DNA of 64,000 nucleotides from Phlegmacium glaucopus (Eukaryota > Basidiomycota > Agaricomycetes > Agaricales > Cortinariaceae), in contig MU129998.1 in the NCBI GenBank assembly GCA_015039465.1, forward strand, positions 19,100-83,099, given 5' to 3'. This document shows, piece after piece, positions 23,290 through 34,113 of this stretch (position 1 is the first letter of the stretch; every line of letters begins with the position of its first letter). The position numbers were made by a program, and so were the translations under genes. The notes under the pieces are model-generated. The model saw only the letters and a list, made by a program, of their open reading frames with translations. It was not told where the DNA came from and searched no databases.

Positions 23290-24827
23290 TCGTGTAGGCT
23301 GAACTGTCCGCATATCGACGTAAGTTTATTAAATTCTGTTATTCCGATACGAGTTGCACTGACAATTGGATCATGATAGAATATCTTGGGAATTATATGT
23401 CTGAATGTGACTGGAATTTAGGATTTGGGGAGAATGTATCTGCGAAATGGTGTGATAAAATATGTAAAATGAATGATCTATGAGGTATAATGGAAGAATG
23501 AACTCAATTTGAAGCGTCGACGACATAACTTCGTTTACAGTTGAAGCAGCGATGATTTAGGGTTACGGTTATGTGAACCTTCGAACTTGCTTCTCAGCTT
23601 TGGCTTGCGTCTGTCTCGGTCCGTGGAGTGAGGTAGTTCGATGTGAAGACTACAATATTTTATCACACTCACCTCAGGTGTGCGATCGTTGAACTTCTCC
23701 TGCGAAGGTAAGAAAGTAGAAATCATGACAGCAGGTTGGAAAAACGGCACATATTGTTAGCTGGAGTACCGTTCCGCCTCCAACAGCTTCGCCCAAAAAT
23801 GTAACATTCCGCTGAATGTGTTGATTCACAAGACATTGATTGAGAAAGCAATGCATTCAGAGAATGTTGTACTCATTGCGACACAATTTTCTGATCCACT
23901 ATGAGAGAAACCGTCAGTCAGATTGAAGTTATGGAGAGGGTGAAGACGAGAGGCTACGTTGCAGGTTGCAGACAGACACGGAATGTCGCCCACTAAGCCA
24001 AGGGGCTCCACCATTGTATGCCGTGCAGTTGAAAGCCTGCTGTTGGTAAGTGAATACATGTGGAGCGTCGAGAACGAGACGAAGTTACAGCTGGGCAGTA
24101 AAAGGTTAGGAAGAGAGTGTTGTGGGGAAACCAGCTTGCTCCGCCGTAGATCCTCCCTTCATCGCTGCAGGTCTAACCTGATGACCATCGCGCACAATAC
24201 TGACGCAGAACTTTCAACTCGGCAATCCAGTAACCTCCTTCCTAAGTTCCAAACATACGTGTAACACGTTATACAGTCAAAGCTTGTAGCTCTCCAGGAT
24301 CGGCGACGCTGTACCATTTCATTCAATTCGTCAGGCCTTGTGACCCGTGACGGACTTGGCGGAAATATTTCGTCACTTGCCCACGTGACAATCGTGGATT
24401 TTGGAAGGCCCGTGACGCTCAGTAAAAAGTACTACTAAAAACGTTTCGTCAGGTTAAGTAACATGATAGTCACATGTAGTCATAGCTTTGTCATGGTATT
24501 GCACATTTTTCGACTACTCCTTGACCACAATCCACTCAGTTCCAAATGTCCATTCAATGCTCGCTAGCAGATCTAGATTCCCATCCTTCCCACAAGTTCC
24601 CAGCCCCCAAGCTCCAAGTCTGAAGATCTGACACGATCCTCCTCTCAATTTCAATCTGAAAGTTATACGCGCAAGCTTTGTGGGTGTGGTTTGCCCTTGC
24701 TCTCACCTCCTACAGGAGTCCTACTAAGGCTTCAACATATGGAATAGGAATTCTTCTATGCCACTCAAAAGAACAGAGTCTCTCATCTTCGAGGTCGGTT
24801 TTGCTGATGGACAATCTGGGTCTTCCC
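23290..24827. other. Right flank of cassette 1 and unclassified DNA
   Basis: 23290-23995 matches 47834-48550 of cassette 2. 24000-24827 has no gene that I can support; open frames at 23959-24264 and 24678-25028 lack any features. Confidence 0.4.
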
Positions 24828-24835
24828 CCCACCGA

Positions 24836-25416
24836 TAGTGATGTGCTGGCTTGGCTTTGGCCTGGCTTTCCTTGGCTTTGGCCTCACTTTTTCCAGGCCA
24901 AGGCCAAACCCTTGGTCTTGGCTTGGCCTGGCTCAAGCCATGGCTTGGGGTCAAAACTTGGCTTGACTCTGGCCTTGGCTTGGCCTTGGCTCAGGCCATG
25001 GCTTACACCTAAAAAAAGTGAAGATTAGTAAAAAAATAAAATACATAACATTTTTTCTGCCTAAATTCATGATTAATTCTAATGTCTATCCATTATTCTC
25101 TGCAGGATCAGGTAATTTCTTTATGAATTATCCTTAAATGAATAAAAATACCCTATATAAAATAATATAATCACCTATTTTATGATAAATTGTTTTTAGA
25201 AAAATCAAATTTTAACTTTTTATACCAATTTTATACATCATAATTTACCACTCAGTCCTATCAAAAAAATTTCCCAAAGCCATGGCTCAGGCCATGGCCT
25301 GTGGCTTTGAAAATCTCAAGCCAAGGTAAGCCAAGCTCATGGCTTGGCTTTGGCCTGGCCTATTTTGCTTGGCTTGGCCTGGCTTCTGGCTTCCAGGCCA
25401 AGCTGGCACATCACTA
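24836..25416. mobile_element. hAT-like non-autonomous element, GGCTTGGCC-word type
   Basis: The ends are TAGTGATGTGC and GCACATCACTA, flanked by the 8-bp target-site duplication CCCACCGA (24828-24835 and 25417-25424). Eight-base duplications and TAG-type ends are hAT features. Both arms are dense arrays of the word ggcttggcctggc; the 581-bp element has an AT-rich core and no transposase. Confidence 0.85.
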
Positions 25417-25424
25417 CCCACCGA

Positions 25425-26017
25425 TATACAAACTTTGTCATTGATCCTATACCTATCAAACCCATTGCCAGCTTCTACTCATAATTCAGCTTCTCAATGG
25501 ATATCCTTACCACCACCTGCCATGCGCGTACTCCTGAAATTGCTCTATGGAGCCACTCAACAATCATCACCATTGGGTCCAAACCCACACAAACCCTGCC
25601 ATCATGTATCCCAGCGTTCGAGGCCAAAGCCAAACCTTCACTGCCAAGTGTTAATAGCCCGTGCAAAGAAAGCTGCTGAGATGATCAATGCTCACCTTGT
25701 AACTGAGACTTGAGGTGGTGGCGGAGATGAACTTGATAGAGATGAACTTAATGAAGAAAATGAGTTGTGAAGTTGGGCACCGTTAATATATTGATAATTG
25801 ATAATTAGTGGTTTCCTTCCAGTATGAAATAATTACATCTGACTCAATTGAATATTACAACCTTAAGGCTTAAGGCTTGAAATGTGAAGCATAATTGTAT
25901 GGTCATTAATTGCAAAAAATTGAATACAAGATGTGTCTAACGCAATGCAAACAGAGCCTTGCCTACCAGGGCCAAAGGCTCATTATAGTATTGAGGGTTT
26001 GAAGACAGACCTTGCTG
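25425..26017. other. Unclassified DNA between hAT-like element and FunK1 pseudogene
   Basis: Overlapping frames at 25339-25713 end in RAKKAAEMINAHLVTET. With 24530-24835 they may be a fragment of an unidentified repeat split by the element at 24836. The AT-rich remainder is the 3' flank of the FunK1 remnant. Confidence 0.3.
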
Positions 26018-27149
26018 TTAGGCAGCGATGTGGACCTGCTTGAGTCTGATAGATGGTTTCCTGATCATTGGCTCAGACCCAATCATCAAGTCACCATCTT
26101 CATCGTCAAAGATACGCTTTTTCACTGCTGGCTTGGTACCGGTAGGTGGTCGTGACACAGCAGACTCTGGTGGGAGAGTTGAGAGGATGTTCTCAAAAAT
26201 TGTGATGAAAGCTTGGTGAGTGACAGCACTTTTGCCAGTGTAGTAATCTGGCGTAGTGAGTAAGATATCCATGAGGCCATCTATCAAAGGGCGGAAGCCT
26301 TGAAAGTAGGGAGAGAAGCCCCGGTAAATGACATCCTTAGTCTGTAGGTGAGCACGCTTGGTGATTCCAAGGTATTCTAGTTGTGTGACATTTTGATCAT
26401 TCCAAGACATGACAATGCTATTGATGTTTTTCTTCAAGACACCTGGGCCTTTGTAAGTGATACAGATCCATATTAAGACATAGAGAAAGGACTCTAGATT
26501 GTGTTGGTAGGCGTGACCTTGTGTCTGGTCGCCGCCAGGGCAAAGAATTTTGATTGCAATGAATGGGAGTGTACCCTAGCACATAAGAACAAAGATCAGC
26601 ATATGCGATACAGTATATCACTATTACATACCATTTTGTCATTTTTTGAGATTGTGTGGGAGGTGTTTGCCAGCCAAATAGCATAGTAAAGATCAATGAG
26701 AACACCTCTTCGAAGTGAATTGGGAGGACATTCTTCACCATGATTGTGTCGACTGGTGCACACCAGAGCAAGATTGCTCATACTTATATCATGGTGAAGG
26801 ATGCTGTTTTTAACCAATGCCTCATGTGCTATAATATACAAATATCAGCAGTAGCACAAGACTCTGAAACAATTTAAAACATACCTTTGATGCAGTCTAT
26901 GAATGCCTGGAGGAGCTCCTTTTGCGACTTGAAATGTTGAATTTACGTACAGACAGGGTCAAGCAGCAAGTGGCAGTGGACTCGATCTTCAATCCCCTCC
27001 CACAGAGCCAGAGGTCAACATAACCTAGTGGAGTCAGCCTTGCCGTTCACCACCACTTCTTCCATACAATGCAACTTCAGGACATTCGCGATCTGCCGCT
27101 TGGTGGACACTTCTAGAAATTCTCGCTCCTTATACTGACACTCAACATC

Positions 27150-27754
27150 TAGGGTTACCAAAGTTCAGTTCAGTTCACTTCTTCACCTCCTCAGCCTGAA
27201 CTGAACTGAACTGTTTGCATATGGTCCTGAACTGAACTGAACCATTTAAGAACTGGTTCAAACCAAACTGAACTGAAGAACCATTATAAAATCTGAAATT
27301 TGCCTTTTTCCAAAAAATTATTGTACAAGGACCTTCCTTAGCCCTTAGCCACTTGATTTCCACTCATATATGATCTCAGAACTCCTTTAGAACACAGAAA
27401 ACCATTGATTTATATTTATTTTCCTACATAGGCAGTACTAATCTATGGTGACATAATAACATCACATACCAAGTCTGGCTGTTACCTCCTTCCTTAGCCA
27501 TTATTTCATGCTTGCCAAACCATTCCAATGTTCATAAATTACTGAAGGATCGCTTTCCAGAAAATGTTAAGTCAAAAGAAGAGAATTGCCTGGCCTTCTA
27601 GGACCTAATGGTTCAGCAGTTCAGTTCAGTTCGAACTGCATGAACCATAAATCTCTAAATGCCTGATCCTGAACTGAACTGAACTGAATTATCAGTTCAG
27701 TTCAGTTCAGTTCAGGTTCATGAGTCAGTTCTGAACTGAACTTTGGTAACCCTA
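27150..27754. mobile_element. hAT-like non-autonomous element, GTTCAGTTCA-word type, copy 1
   Basis: The ends are TAGGGTTACCAAAGTTC and its reverse complement, flanked by the 8-bp duplication TCAACATC (27142-27149 and 27755-27762). The 605-bp element has arms of repeated agttcagttcag or tgaactgaactg words and an AT-rich core shared with the copy at 39708-40248 in the opposite orientation. It has no coding capacity. It sits inside the FunK1 N-lobe coding sequence. Confidence 0.9.
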
Positions 27755-27862
27755 TCAACATCCACCCAGGTGTCCTTTACTACGAACTGTCTGCCATCCT
27801 TTATAACAAGCCAGCAGATTTTCACTGGACCGATCTTTGTGGTTGGGACTGGTCTGAACTGG

Positions 27863-28443
27863 TGTTACATTCCGTCACACGTTACTCCGGTCCGACTCCG
27901 ATGGAGTCGTTTCCGGTAGTCCGTACTCCGTTCCAGTACTTTCCCTTGTCTCCGACTCTACTCCTCCTACGTCCGACTCCGAGACTTCTCCGTATCATTC
28001 CGACTCTTCCGACGATACCCCAAACACCTTACCACACCTTCGTCATAACAACTATTCCTTTGTCATCACTTTCCCACTATCAGTCAGCACACCAGCCATG
28101 GATTATTCACCCAAGAATGCAGGACCTTTTCCGGGAGCAGAACGCAGCACTTATATTTATATTTTATATTTCGGTTGCAATTCCTTTTATATTTAAAGTA
28201 CTCGAACTTGTATGTTTTCCCTTAGTTCGAATATCAACTTTGTTTCCTCCTCTTGTTTGTCCTCTAAGTCACTGAGGTCTTCCGTCTTATTACTTCTTCT
28301 TCCGTTCCGAAATCAGGACACCATAGGAGCTGGGCGGCACAGCACACACGCTGAGGCCAACGTCCTTTCCAGGTTACTGTTCCGGTTCCGTTCCGTCCGT
28401 TCCGGAGTAACTCCGGCGTGACTTCTTTGTTTTAAACTTAACA
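27863..28443 (+). mobile_element. Solo LTR, family A, copy 1
   Basis: Begins TGTTACATTCCG and ends AAACTTAACA (terminal TGTTA/TAACA), flanked by the 5-bp duplication ACTGG (27858-27862 and 28444-28448). Length 581 bp. Inside are word arrays (tccgactccg, gttccgttccg) and an internal inverted pair around gttactccgg. It is inserted in the FunK1 remnant. The sister copy is at 38541-39024, minus strand. Confidence 0.85.
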
Positions 28444-28986
28444 ACTGGCAAGGTTGTATCCCTAAACTACCTCTTTCCAATGACTCTAAGATCATAAAAA
28501 AAGTATAAATTGTTCTAAGTGATTATAGCCTAGACTGCTTGAAAAGCAATAAATACTACAAGGACAACCACAGAGTGTTGGACCAGTCGTTAGGTCAAAG
28601 GACTCCCTGTTATTTGTTTAGGGAAAGCTTAGCCTTAGACAGTATTTATACCCTAAATGAGGCTATGTAGAACAACAAAGAAGAAAGAAATATGTGCTGT
28701 CAAAGGAAGAAAGATGACAGCTTCAAGAAGAAAAGAACAATGGAAAAGAAGAAAGAACAATAAAAAAATCTGTAAGATGTCAAAGTGCAAGAGAAAAGAA
28801 GAAAAGGCAGTGTGCATGCTCCAATAGAAAAAATATATTAACTCCAAAGCTGTGTGGTCATGTCAAAATGTGAAAGGTCCTGAGTCAACACTTGAAAGGC
28901 ACACTGCAAGAATAATCCTCTGCTGCTGATTCATCTGCAACTCCTGCTTAGTTGTGATCCTTCTGGACTTCCTAAAGTGCAATAAA

Positions 28987-29313
28987 TGTTAGGGGACACT
29001 CATTGTGTCTGCCTCTAGGTATGCTTAGTATTACTTACTTTCACTTTCACTCTATGATAGTATTACATACCGTGTTCCCCTTCCTACCCTTTACAGACTC
29101 CCTTCCATTGTTGTAGTAGTTGGCCCTTTGCCAATGACATCGTACCAATGTCAGTATCTATTCTTGGTATCTACCTTGCCCTACCTTCTATTATGTACTA
29201 GCCATATATAGTCTTATTAACTCCCACGCTTCTAGTATATAGGTGTAAGGTGCTTATCGAAGATAAGCACCTTAGAATTCAACTTGATTCCCAGGTCCTT
29301 ACATTCTCTAACA
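28987..29313 (+). mobile_element. Solo LTR, family C, copy 1 (327 bp)
   Basis: Begins TGTTAGGGGACACTC and ends ATTCTCTAACA, with the 5-bp duplication ATAAA (28982-28986 and 29314-29318). It contains a hairpin, aggtgcttatc ... gataagcacct. It inserted at the very edge of LTR F inside repeat E. Confidence 0.88.
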
Positions 29314-29319
29314 ATAAAG

Positions 29320-29674
29320 TGTTGGGAACTCAAGCAAAGAGGCCACCAGGCCACCGAAGACCAAGCGAGTACCTGTGGCACTGGTCGAGGGCCACCTCCA
29401 TTGTTACAACCATATGTATATAAACTGAGATATGATAGATGCTCAACCTCAGTCTGTTGTATTGTGACTGAGGTGAGTAACCTATTACTTCCCTATTTTA
29501 CTCTCTTACTTACCATTACATAGTCCTGTGATATCCATCACATATATCTAGGTACGGTAACAATCTAAATATAGTCTGTTGTATCATGACTGAGTCCTGT
29601 GATATCAATCACATATATCTAGCTTTATTAAAGCACATCTAACCTCTTGAGTATAAGTGGTTCAGTTTTCTACA
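29320..29674 (+). mobile_element. Solo LTR, family F
   Basis: Begins TGTTGGGAACTCAAG and ends CAGTTTTCTACA, with the 5-bp duplication TAAAG (29315-29319 and 29675-29679). Length 355 bp. Inside, a block around cctgtgatatc-atcacatatatctag occurs twice (about 29522 and 29598). Removing it and LTR C restores the sequence of repeat E (gcaataaagatggtggg). Confidence 0.85.
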
Positions 29675-30110
29675 TAAAGATGGTGGGAAGGACCCAGGTA
29701 CCATGTGCATGTTAGTTCTGGCAGTGAATGATAAGATAAACAGTAGATAAGTGAGGATAGGGGACTGAGTGAGATCCAAGAGTGAGGTATGGCAAGGTAG
29801 ATAGCTGAGGGAAAAGGTTGTGGGTCCATAGCCACAACAACAATGACAAAGCCTTTTACATAATGGGAAATATAGTTTATGCATCCATAGGTGGGCCGTT
29901 CTTGGAATAATGGCCATAAATATGTTGAAATGCAAGCCAGTGACCAATGCAAATAGTAGATTGATTGTATTGTTGTATTGCTACATCAGGAAAAACACTT
30001 TTGCCCCCAGGACAGTCTAAGGATGAGATAACTTGTGCATTGTGTGAGATATTCAGGTGGAGGGGAAGGATATTTGATTGTAGTATAACACTCAAATATA
30101 AATACGAAGA

Positions 30111-30632
30111 ATTCTGGATATGAATTCTTCGTTTGTGCCTAGGGATCCTCTTTTTTGGATCTCAAAGTTGATCGGGATTGGCCAGGCTTGGGCCCAATCG
30201 CACTGAAAAGATTGGCCAGAATTCTGGGTCCAATCATGTGATCCAAATGCTTTCAGATTTCGATCTGAAGTTGATGCGAGGAAAACCAGGCAAGGCCTGA
30301 GCGTCTGGAGAGCTCGGTTGTGGCAAAACATGTGCCGAAACCAATCTGCTGTACCAGCTGGAGTGTAAGCTCAATATGGCAGATTGATGAGGCGCAGGTG
30401 AGTCAAACTGACAGCCCCAACCAAGCATCACTCTGATCAGATCCGAATAAACAGGTCATGCAATGAGTAAATTGGGTCGATGCGTTCTATGGAAGTGTGC
30501 TAGTTGAAAAATACAGATGGTGGACCAGCGAGATACGTGCAATACAGAGATGTGATCAGAAGTAAAGGTCATAATGTTTCTAAGTTTCTAATGCATGAAG
30601 CTGATGATAACAACATGCAGTGGGAAGGGAAG
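30111..30632. other. 3' part of the DIRS-like element 1, non-coding
   Basis: Follows the tyrosine recombinase stop. It contains an aagaattc...gaattctt palindrome at 30107-30131 and no gene. The exact terminus of the element is not clear. Confidence 0.35.
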
Positions 30633-31728
30633 CTACAGATTAAGAGTACCGTCGGAGGCAGTGATAAGTGCAGATGGGATGCCGTTATTGATACGGAACT
30701 GTTCAAAAATTGCAGCGAGGCTGTCTAAATGAGTCTTGTTATAAGCTTTTGATGTGTTCATTGGTAATATCTCCTCCATGCGACACCAGTAAAGAAGGAA
30801 GGCAAGGGAGGTCCAGCCGCCGGTGGCTGCGACAATTTCGGGAGGAACTCCTGCGAGGAGCAACTCGACGGCCCCACCAATACGGAAGCTGTGACCAAGA
30901 ACATGGGCCAGCTTAGCCGATGACCAGATGGCCTGTCACGAACTTGAGGAATTCGTGCTTCAGTAGGTTCTTGGGACTGCCAGATGGGGACGTGTAGGCA
31001 AATAAAGCAAATGATGGGGGGATTAATGTATTGACAGTAAGGTGGTTTTTGAGGGCGGTAACAGGGCAGAGGATGTCGTTCCTTGCAGTAAGGATAACGG
31101 TAGCCCCTTGCTCCTTAGTAGTCTTCATCCATGGGATACGGAAGCTTGCAGAGCATGAGCCATCACGCAGCTGGTGGAATTCGATACTGGAAGAAAGGTA
31201 AGTGTAAATTTGGGAGCAGAGAGTGTCATCGTATGAGGTAGATCATAGTACATTATGTCTCTCGTCGAACGCTGCTGCTGTTGTGATGACTATCTCGCCC
31301 AAGCGACGACAGCCGAAAAAGGTGCAGAGAGCAACCGCCCACAAGGCGGCATGGAACGGGTTGGATATATTGATGGCTCGGTAGAGAGCTGAAAGGTGCT
31401 CGATGGAGACGGGTGCACAAAGGGCTCTTTTATGACGGCTGCCTTCTTTGTTAGCTGATGTACAAGCCAAGTGGACCCACTCGTCATCTCCATGCCATGT
31501 AGCGTGATTAATAACATGCCAACAGCGCAAGCTGGATAGCCATGAGCAGATTGTGCTCCCGGCATGCTTGCCCTTGTGCTCCCCAATAAAGGCACAGAGG
31601 AGGGCATAGGATGCGGGCATCCATGCTTCCTCGGTGATGCCCCATTCGTCACAGAACTGGGTGAACCGCTTCAGGCTGGCAGCATAGGTGACTCTCGTGT
31701 TTGGTGCTAAGGCGCCTTGGATGGACAT
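30633..31728 (-). pseudogene. Tyrosine recombinase of DIRS-like element 1
   Basis: Would integrate the circular cDNA. It reads ALAPNTRVTYAASLKRF (core-binding domain), FFGCRRLGEIV (first catalytic Arg), an intron near 31190-31250, then FRIPWMKTTKEQGATVILTA, LLKHEFLKFVTG, HVLGHSFRIGGAVE (His-x-x-Arg) and ATGGWTSLAFLLYW (Trp and probable nucleophile Tyr). A one-base frameshift at about 30915-30925 separates FVTGHLVIG from KLAHVLGHSF. All catalytic residues are otherwise present. Confidence 0.75.
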
Positions 31729-32235
31729 GAGTGCTTTGTCGACGAGTGGTGTGGGAGGTGGACGTTAAGGTGGGACCTGTGACAAATACCATGAGGTGTG
31801 TCCCAGGAAAATAGACGGTTAGCAGCAGCAACATGTGGTCGTAGTATGTTTGGAGTGATAAGACAGCTGCTCTGGGGGTTTTGTGGGTGTATTACGCGAG
31901 AGAGGGCATTAGAGGTGTGGTCAGTAGTGTCTGGTGTGGGTGCGATGGGGGTCGTGGTGAGTTTGATATCTAGTAGGGTAGTGGTAGTGGGAACTGGGAC
32001 TGGAGCAAGTGAGGGGGCAGCAAGATTAGCGGAAGATGGACATCTGAAAGAATACAACAAGCTATGAGATCTGATGGGGCGCGGAGGAACTGAGTCGGTA
32101 GGCTCTGTCCCACCCACAGGTCTCTCGACAACACGTGCTGCCAATTTGAAAGGATAGAGTACCCTGAAAACGAGTAAGCTCAAAGACACAGACAGGCAGG
32201 AGATAGTATATAATGTTTCAGCAGATAGGACTAAC

Positions 32236-32710
32236 CTAGACATGAAGAAAGCAGAGATAAAGCTCTTCAGGGAGCTTGAAAGGTAAGAAGATCTGCTTTC
32301 CAGCTTTCCCTGGTTCTCCACGCGAGATAGGGTCGGCTGGATTAGCCTGAGACTCGATGTAAGCTGTCTGGATTATAATAGAAGAGCTCATAAGAGCAAG
32401 ATGCATGCGGCGGATGGCCAGATTAATATGAACATTGCCGCTATGTCCTTTCCCGAGAGCACCAATAGTACCCTGGTTGTCGGAATGAATGAGCAGATGT
32501 GTGTAGTGGAATCCTTTTGACTCCAGAAAGTAGGCGAGTAGTTCCACAGCAACGGTCTCGAGCCAGCATATATCACAGCCTGGGATCTTCCATGAAGGTG
32601 AGAGAGGGAAGGCAGCCCATTCATCGCCAATGATAATGCCGATGCCCCATGATGTAGAGGCGTCGATGTAGAGACCAAGATCTCTGAGTAGACCACAAGG
32701 GCATAACAGA
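32236..32710 (-). pseudogene. RNase H domain of DIRS-like element 1
   Basis: The frame reads LYIDASTSWGIGIIIGDEW (first Asp), WLETVAVELLAYFLE (Glu), LLIHSDNQGTIGALGKG (Asp) and ESQANPADPISRGEPG, the normal order of DIRS RNase H. The acidic residues are present. It is cut off from the reverse transcriptase by repeat E. Confidence 0.75.
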
Positions 32711-32713
32711 CGT

Positions 32714-34113
32714 TGTCGCGCACCAATACTGATTGGTAGCGTGAGAAGAAAGCTTAAAAGTCGCCATCATGAAAATAAGCGGACTTTGAATTTGATTACC
32801 TATTTTGGAAGCGGCCCTGAATCGCGTTCCTGGTCAACAAAACCATTCGTTCAACGATAACATCCCCATTGCTCATCATACTCTCAATGTCTCACACTAT
32901 GCTCTCCATTGTTTTCACTATCGACATGCTCCTAAGCATATACCATCCATTCGTTCCTTGGCTAGTGATCCAGCAAAGCGATCAATCTACTATTCGCATC
33001 GGTCATCGGCTCGCGTTTGATCGTATCTTTGGTCCATCATTTCAAGAACGGCCCCTTTATGGACGCATCAACTACATCTCCCATTATGTACAAGGCTTTG
33101 TCATTGTTGTTGTGGCTATGGACCCACAAGTCTTCCCCTCAGCTATCTATCTTGCCATACCTCGCTCCTGGATCTCACTCAGTCCCCTATCCTCACTCAT
33201 CTACCTCTTATCTTATCATTCACTGCCAAAACCATCATTCACGCGGTACCTGAAGCCTTCCCACCCTCTTTATGACAATTTAGGAAGTCCAGGAGGATCA
33301 CGACTAAGCAGGAATTGCAGATGAATCAGCAGCAGAGGATTATTCTCGCAGTGTGTCAAGTGTTATCAAGGCTGCGCGACATGGGACCATGGGCAAGTAG
33401 TGTTTTTCTCGGGAACAAGGCTGCGCCTTTCAAGTGTTGACTCAGGACCTTTCATATTTTTGACATGACCACACGCCTATGGAGTCGATATATTTTTGCT
33501 ATTGGACTATGTACACTGCCTTCTTTTCTTTTCTCTCGCACTTTGACACTTTACAGATTATTTTACTGTTCCTTTTTCTTTTCCATTGTTCTTTTCTTCT
33601 CGCAGCTGTCCTCTCTTTATCTTTCTTCCTTTGACAGCGCGTACTTTGTTTCTTTTTATTGTTTTACATAGCCTCATCCTTAGGGTATAAATACTGCTCT
33701 TTTGTACCAGGATAGGTAGTTCAGTTCAATTCATTCTTACCCCCCAACAATCATCATCTCAGTGGAATTCCAGTGAATTCCTTCCTTAAGTTCGCTTTTT
33801 CAGCCCCTTACTGTCACTGTCCCCTACTGTCAATCACTATAGTCTTGCTGAAGACTCTTCCTCTATCATCCTCATCCACATCCTCTACTCCCTTCGCTTT
33901 TTCAGCCTTTTACTTGTCACTGTCCCCTACTGTCAACCGCTGTAGTCTCACCAAAGACTCTCTCATATTCATCCTCATCCACCTCTACTCTTGCTCCCTA
34001 CCTCTGTGTGATACAAGTCAAGGTTACACCTTCCCTAAACGAACAACAGGGAGTCTCTTGACCTAAGGTCTGGTCCACTGCTCTCTGGTTGGTGTTTATA
34101 TACAACAACAACA
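32714..34113 (+). mobile_element. LTR-like repeat, family E, copy 2
   Basis: About 1.4 kb inserted between the RT and RNase H parts of DIRS-like element 1, which joins up again on either side (VARYK ... RLLCPCG). It starts near TGTCGCGCACCAATACTG and ends in a caacaacaac run near 34113. It has relatives at 28560-30110 and 37935-38200, all on the minus strand. I found no exact target-site duplication, so the ends may be off by a few bases. The stretch 33020-33260 has an open frame shared with copy 1. Confidence 0.65.

Larger units (their letters stand above)
17200..23995. repeat. SSP cassette copy 1 (palindromic, duplicated at 43480-48550)
   Basis: Two inverted arms of about 1.05 kb (17480-18510 and 22430-23545) each carry an SSP gene, transcribed outward. 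The 4-kb spacer is collinear, in the same orientation, with the spacer of copy 2 (for example tcgccatcctttaag near 18929 against 44957; cttatcacaaaaatagatgcg near 19718 against 45594). The homology ends at the phrase tgcagacagacacggaatgtcgc near 23990 and 48550. Blocks at about 20100-20640 and 21170-21700 are absent from copy 2. Confidence 0.8.
26018..28495 (-). pseudogene. FunK1-type fungal protein kinase, split by two insertions
   Basis: FunK1 kinases are a large basidiomycete family with an atypical kinase fold. Reading from 28495: LERGSLGIQPCQ, solo LTR (27863-28443), then IGPVKICWLVIKDGRQFVVK and KDTWVDVE, a hAT-like element (27150-27754), then CQYKEREFLEVSTKR. Removing each insertion with one target-site copy keeps the frame. 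Later pieces are VHCHLLLDPVC, ILHHDISMSNLAL (catalytic loop, usual HRD changed to HHD), RGVLIDLYYA (DFG-like site), GTLPFIAIKIL and HNLESFLYVLIWI, ending at 26018. Introns near 26830 and 26590 are intact. Two in-frame stops lie between the N-lobe and the VHCH segment. It cannot make a full kinase. Confidence 0.8.
28560..30110 (-). mobile_element. LTR-like repeat, family E, copy 1, split by two other LTRs
   Basis: The reverse complement matches the copy at 32714-34113: the coding-like phrase INYISHYV then GFVIVVVAMDPQ, then aggaagtccaggaggatcac, then the gggagtcc ttgacctaa end. The stretch equivalent to about 33720-34020 is missing, and the 5' end is lost beyond 30110. It is interrupted by LTR F (29320-29674) and LTR C (28987-29313). 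An embedded aggaaaaacactttt phrase near 29990 matches the small inverted-repeat element at 37784. Confidence 0.6.

Noticed and set aside
24678..25028. Frame rich in Leu-Ala-Trp-Pro
   Set aside because: Translation of the ggcttggcc word array of a hAT-like element.
32714..34113. Family E as a complete LTR with a target-site duplication
   Set aside because: I tested several end positions and none gave matching five-base flanks, so only an LTR-like repeat is claimed.
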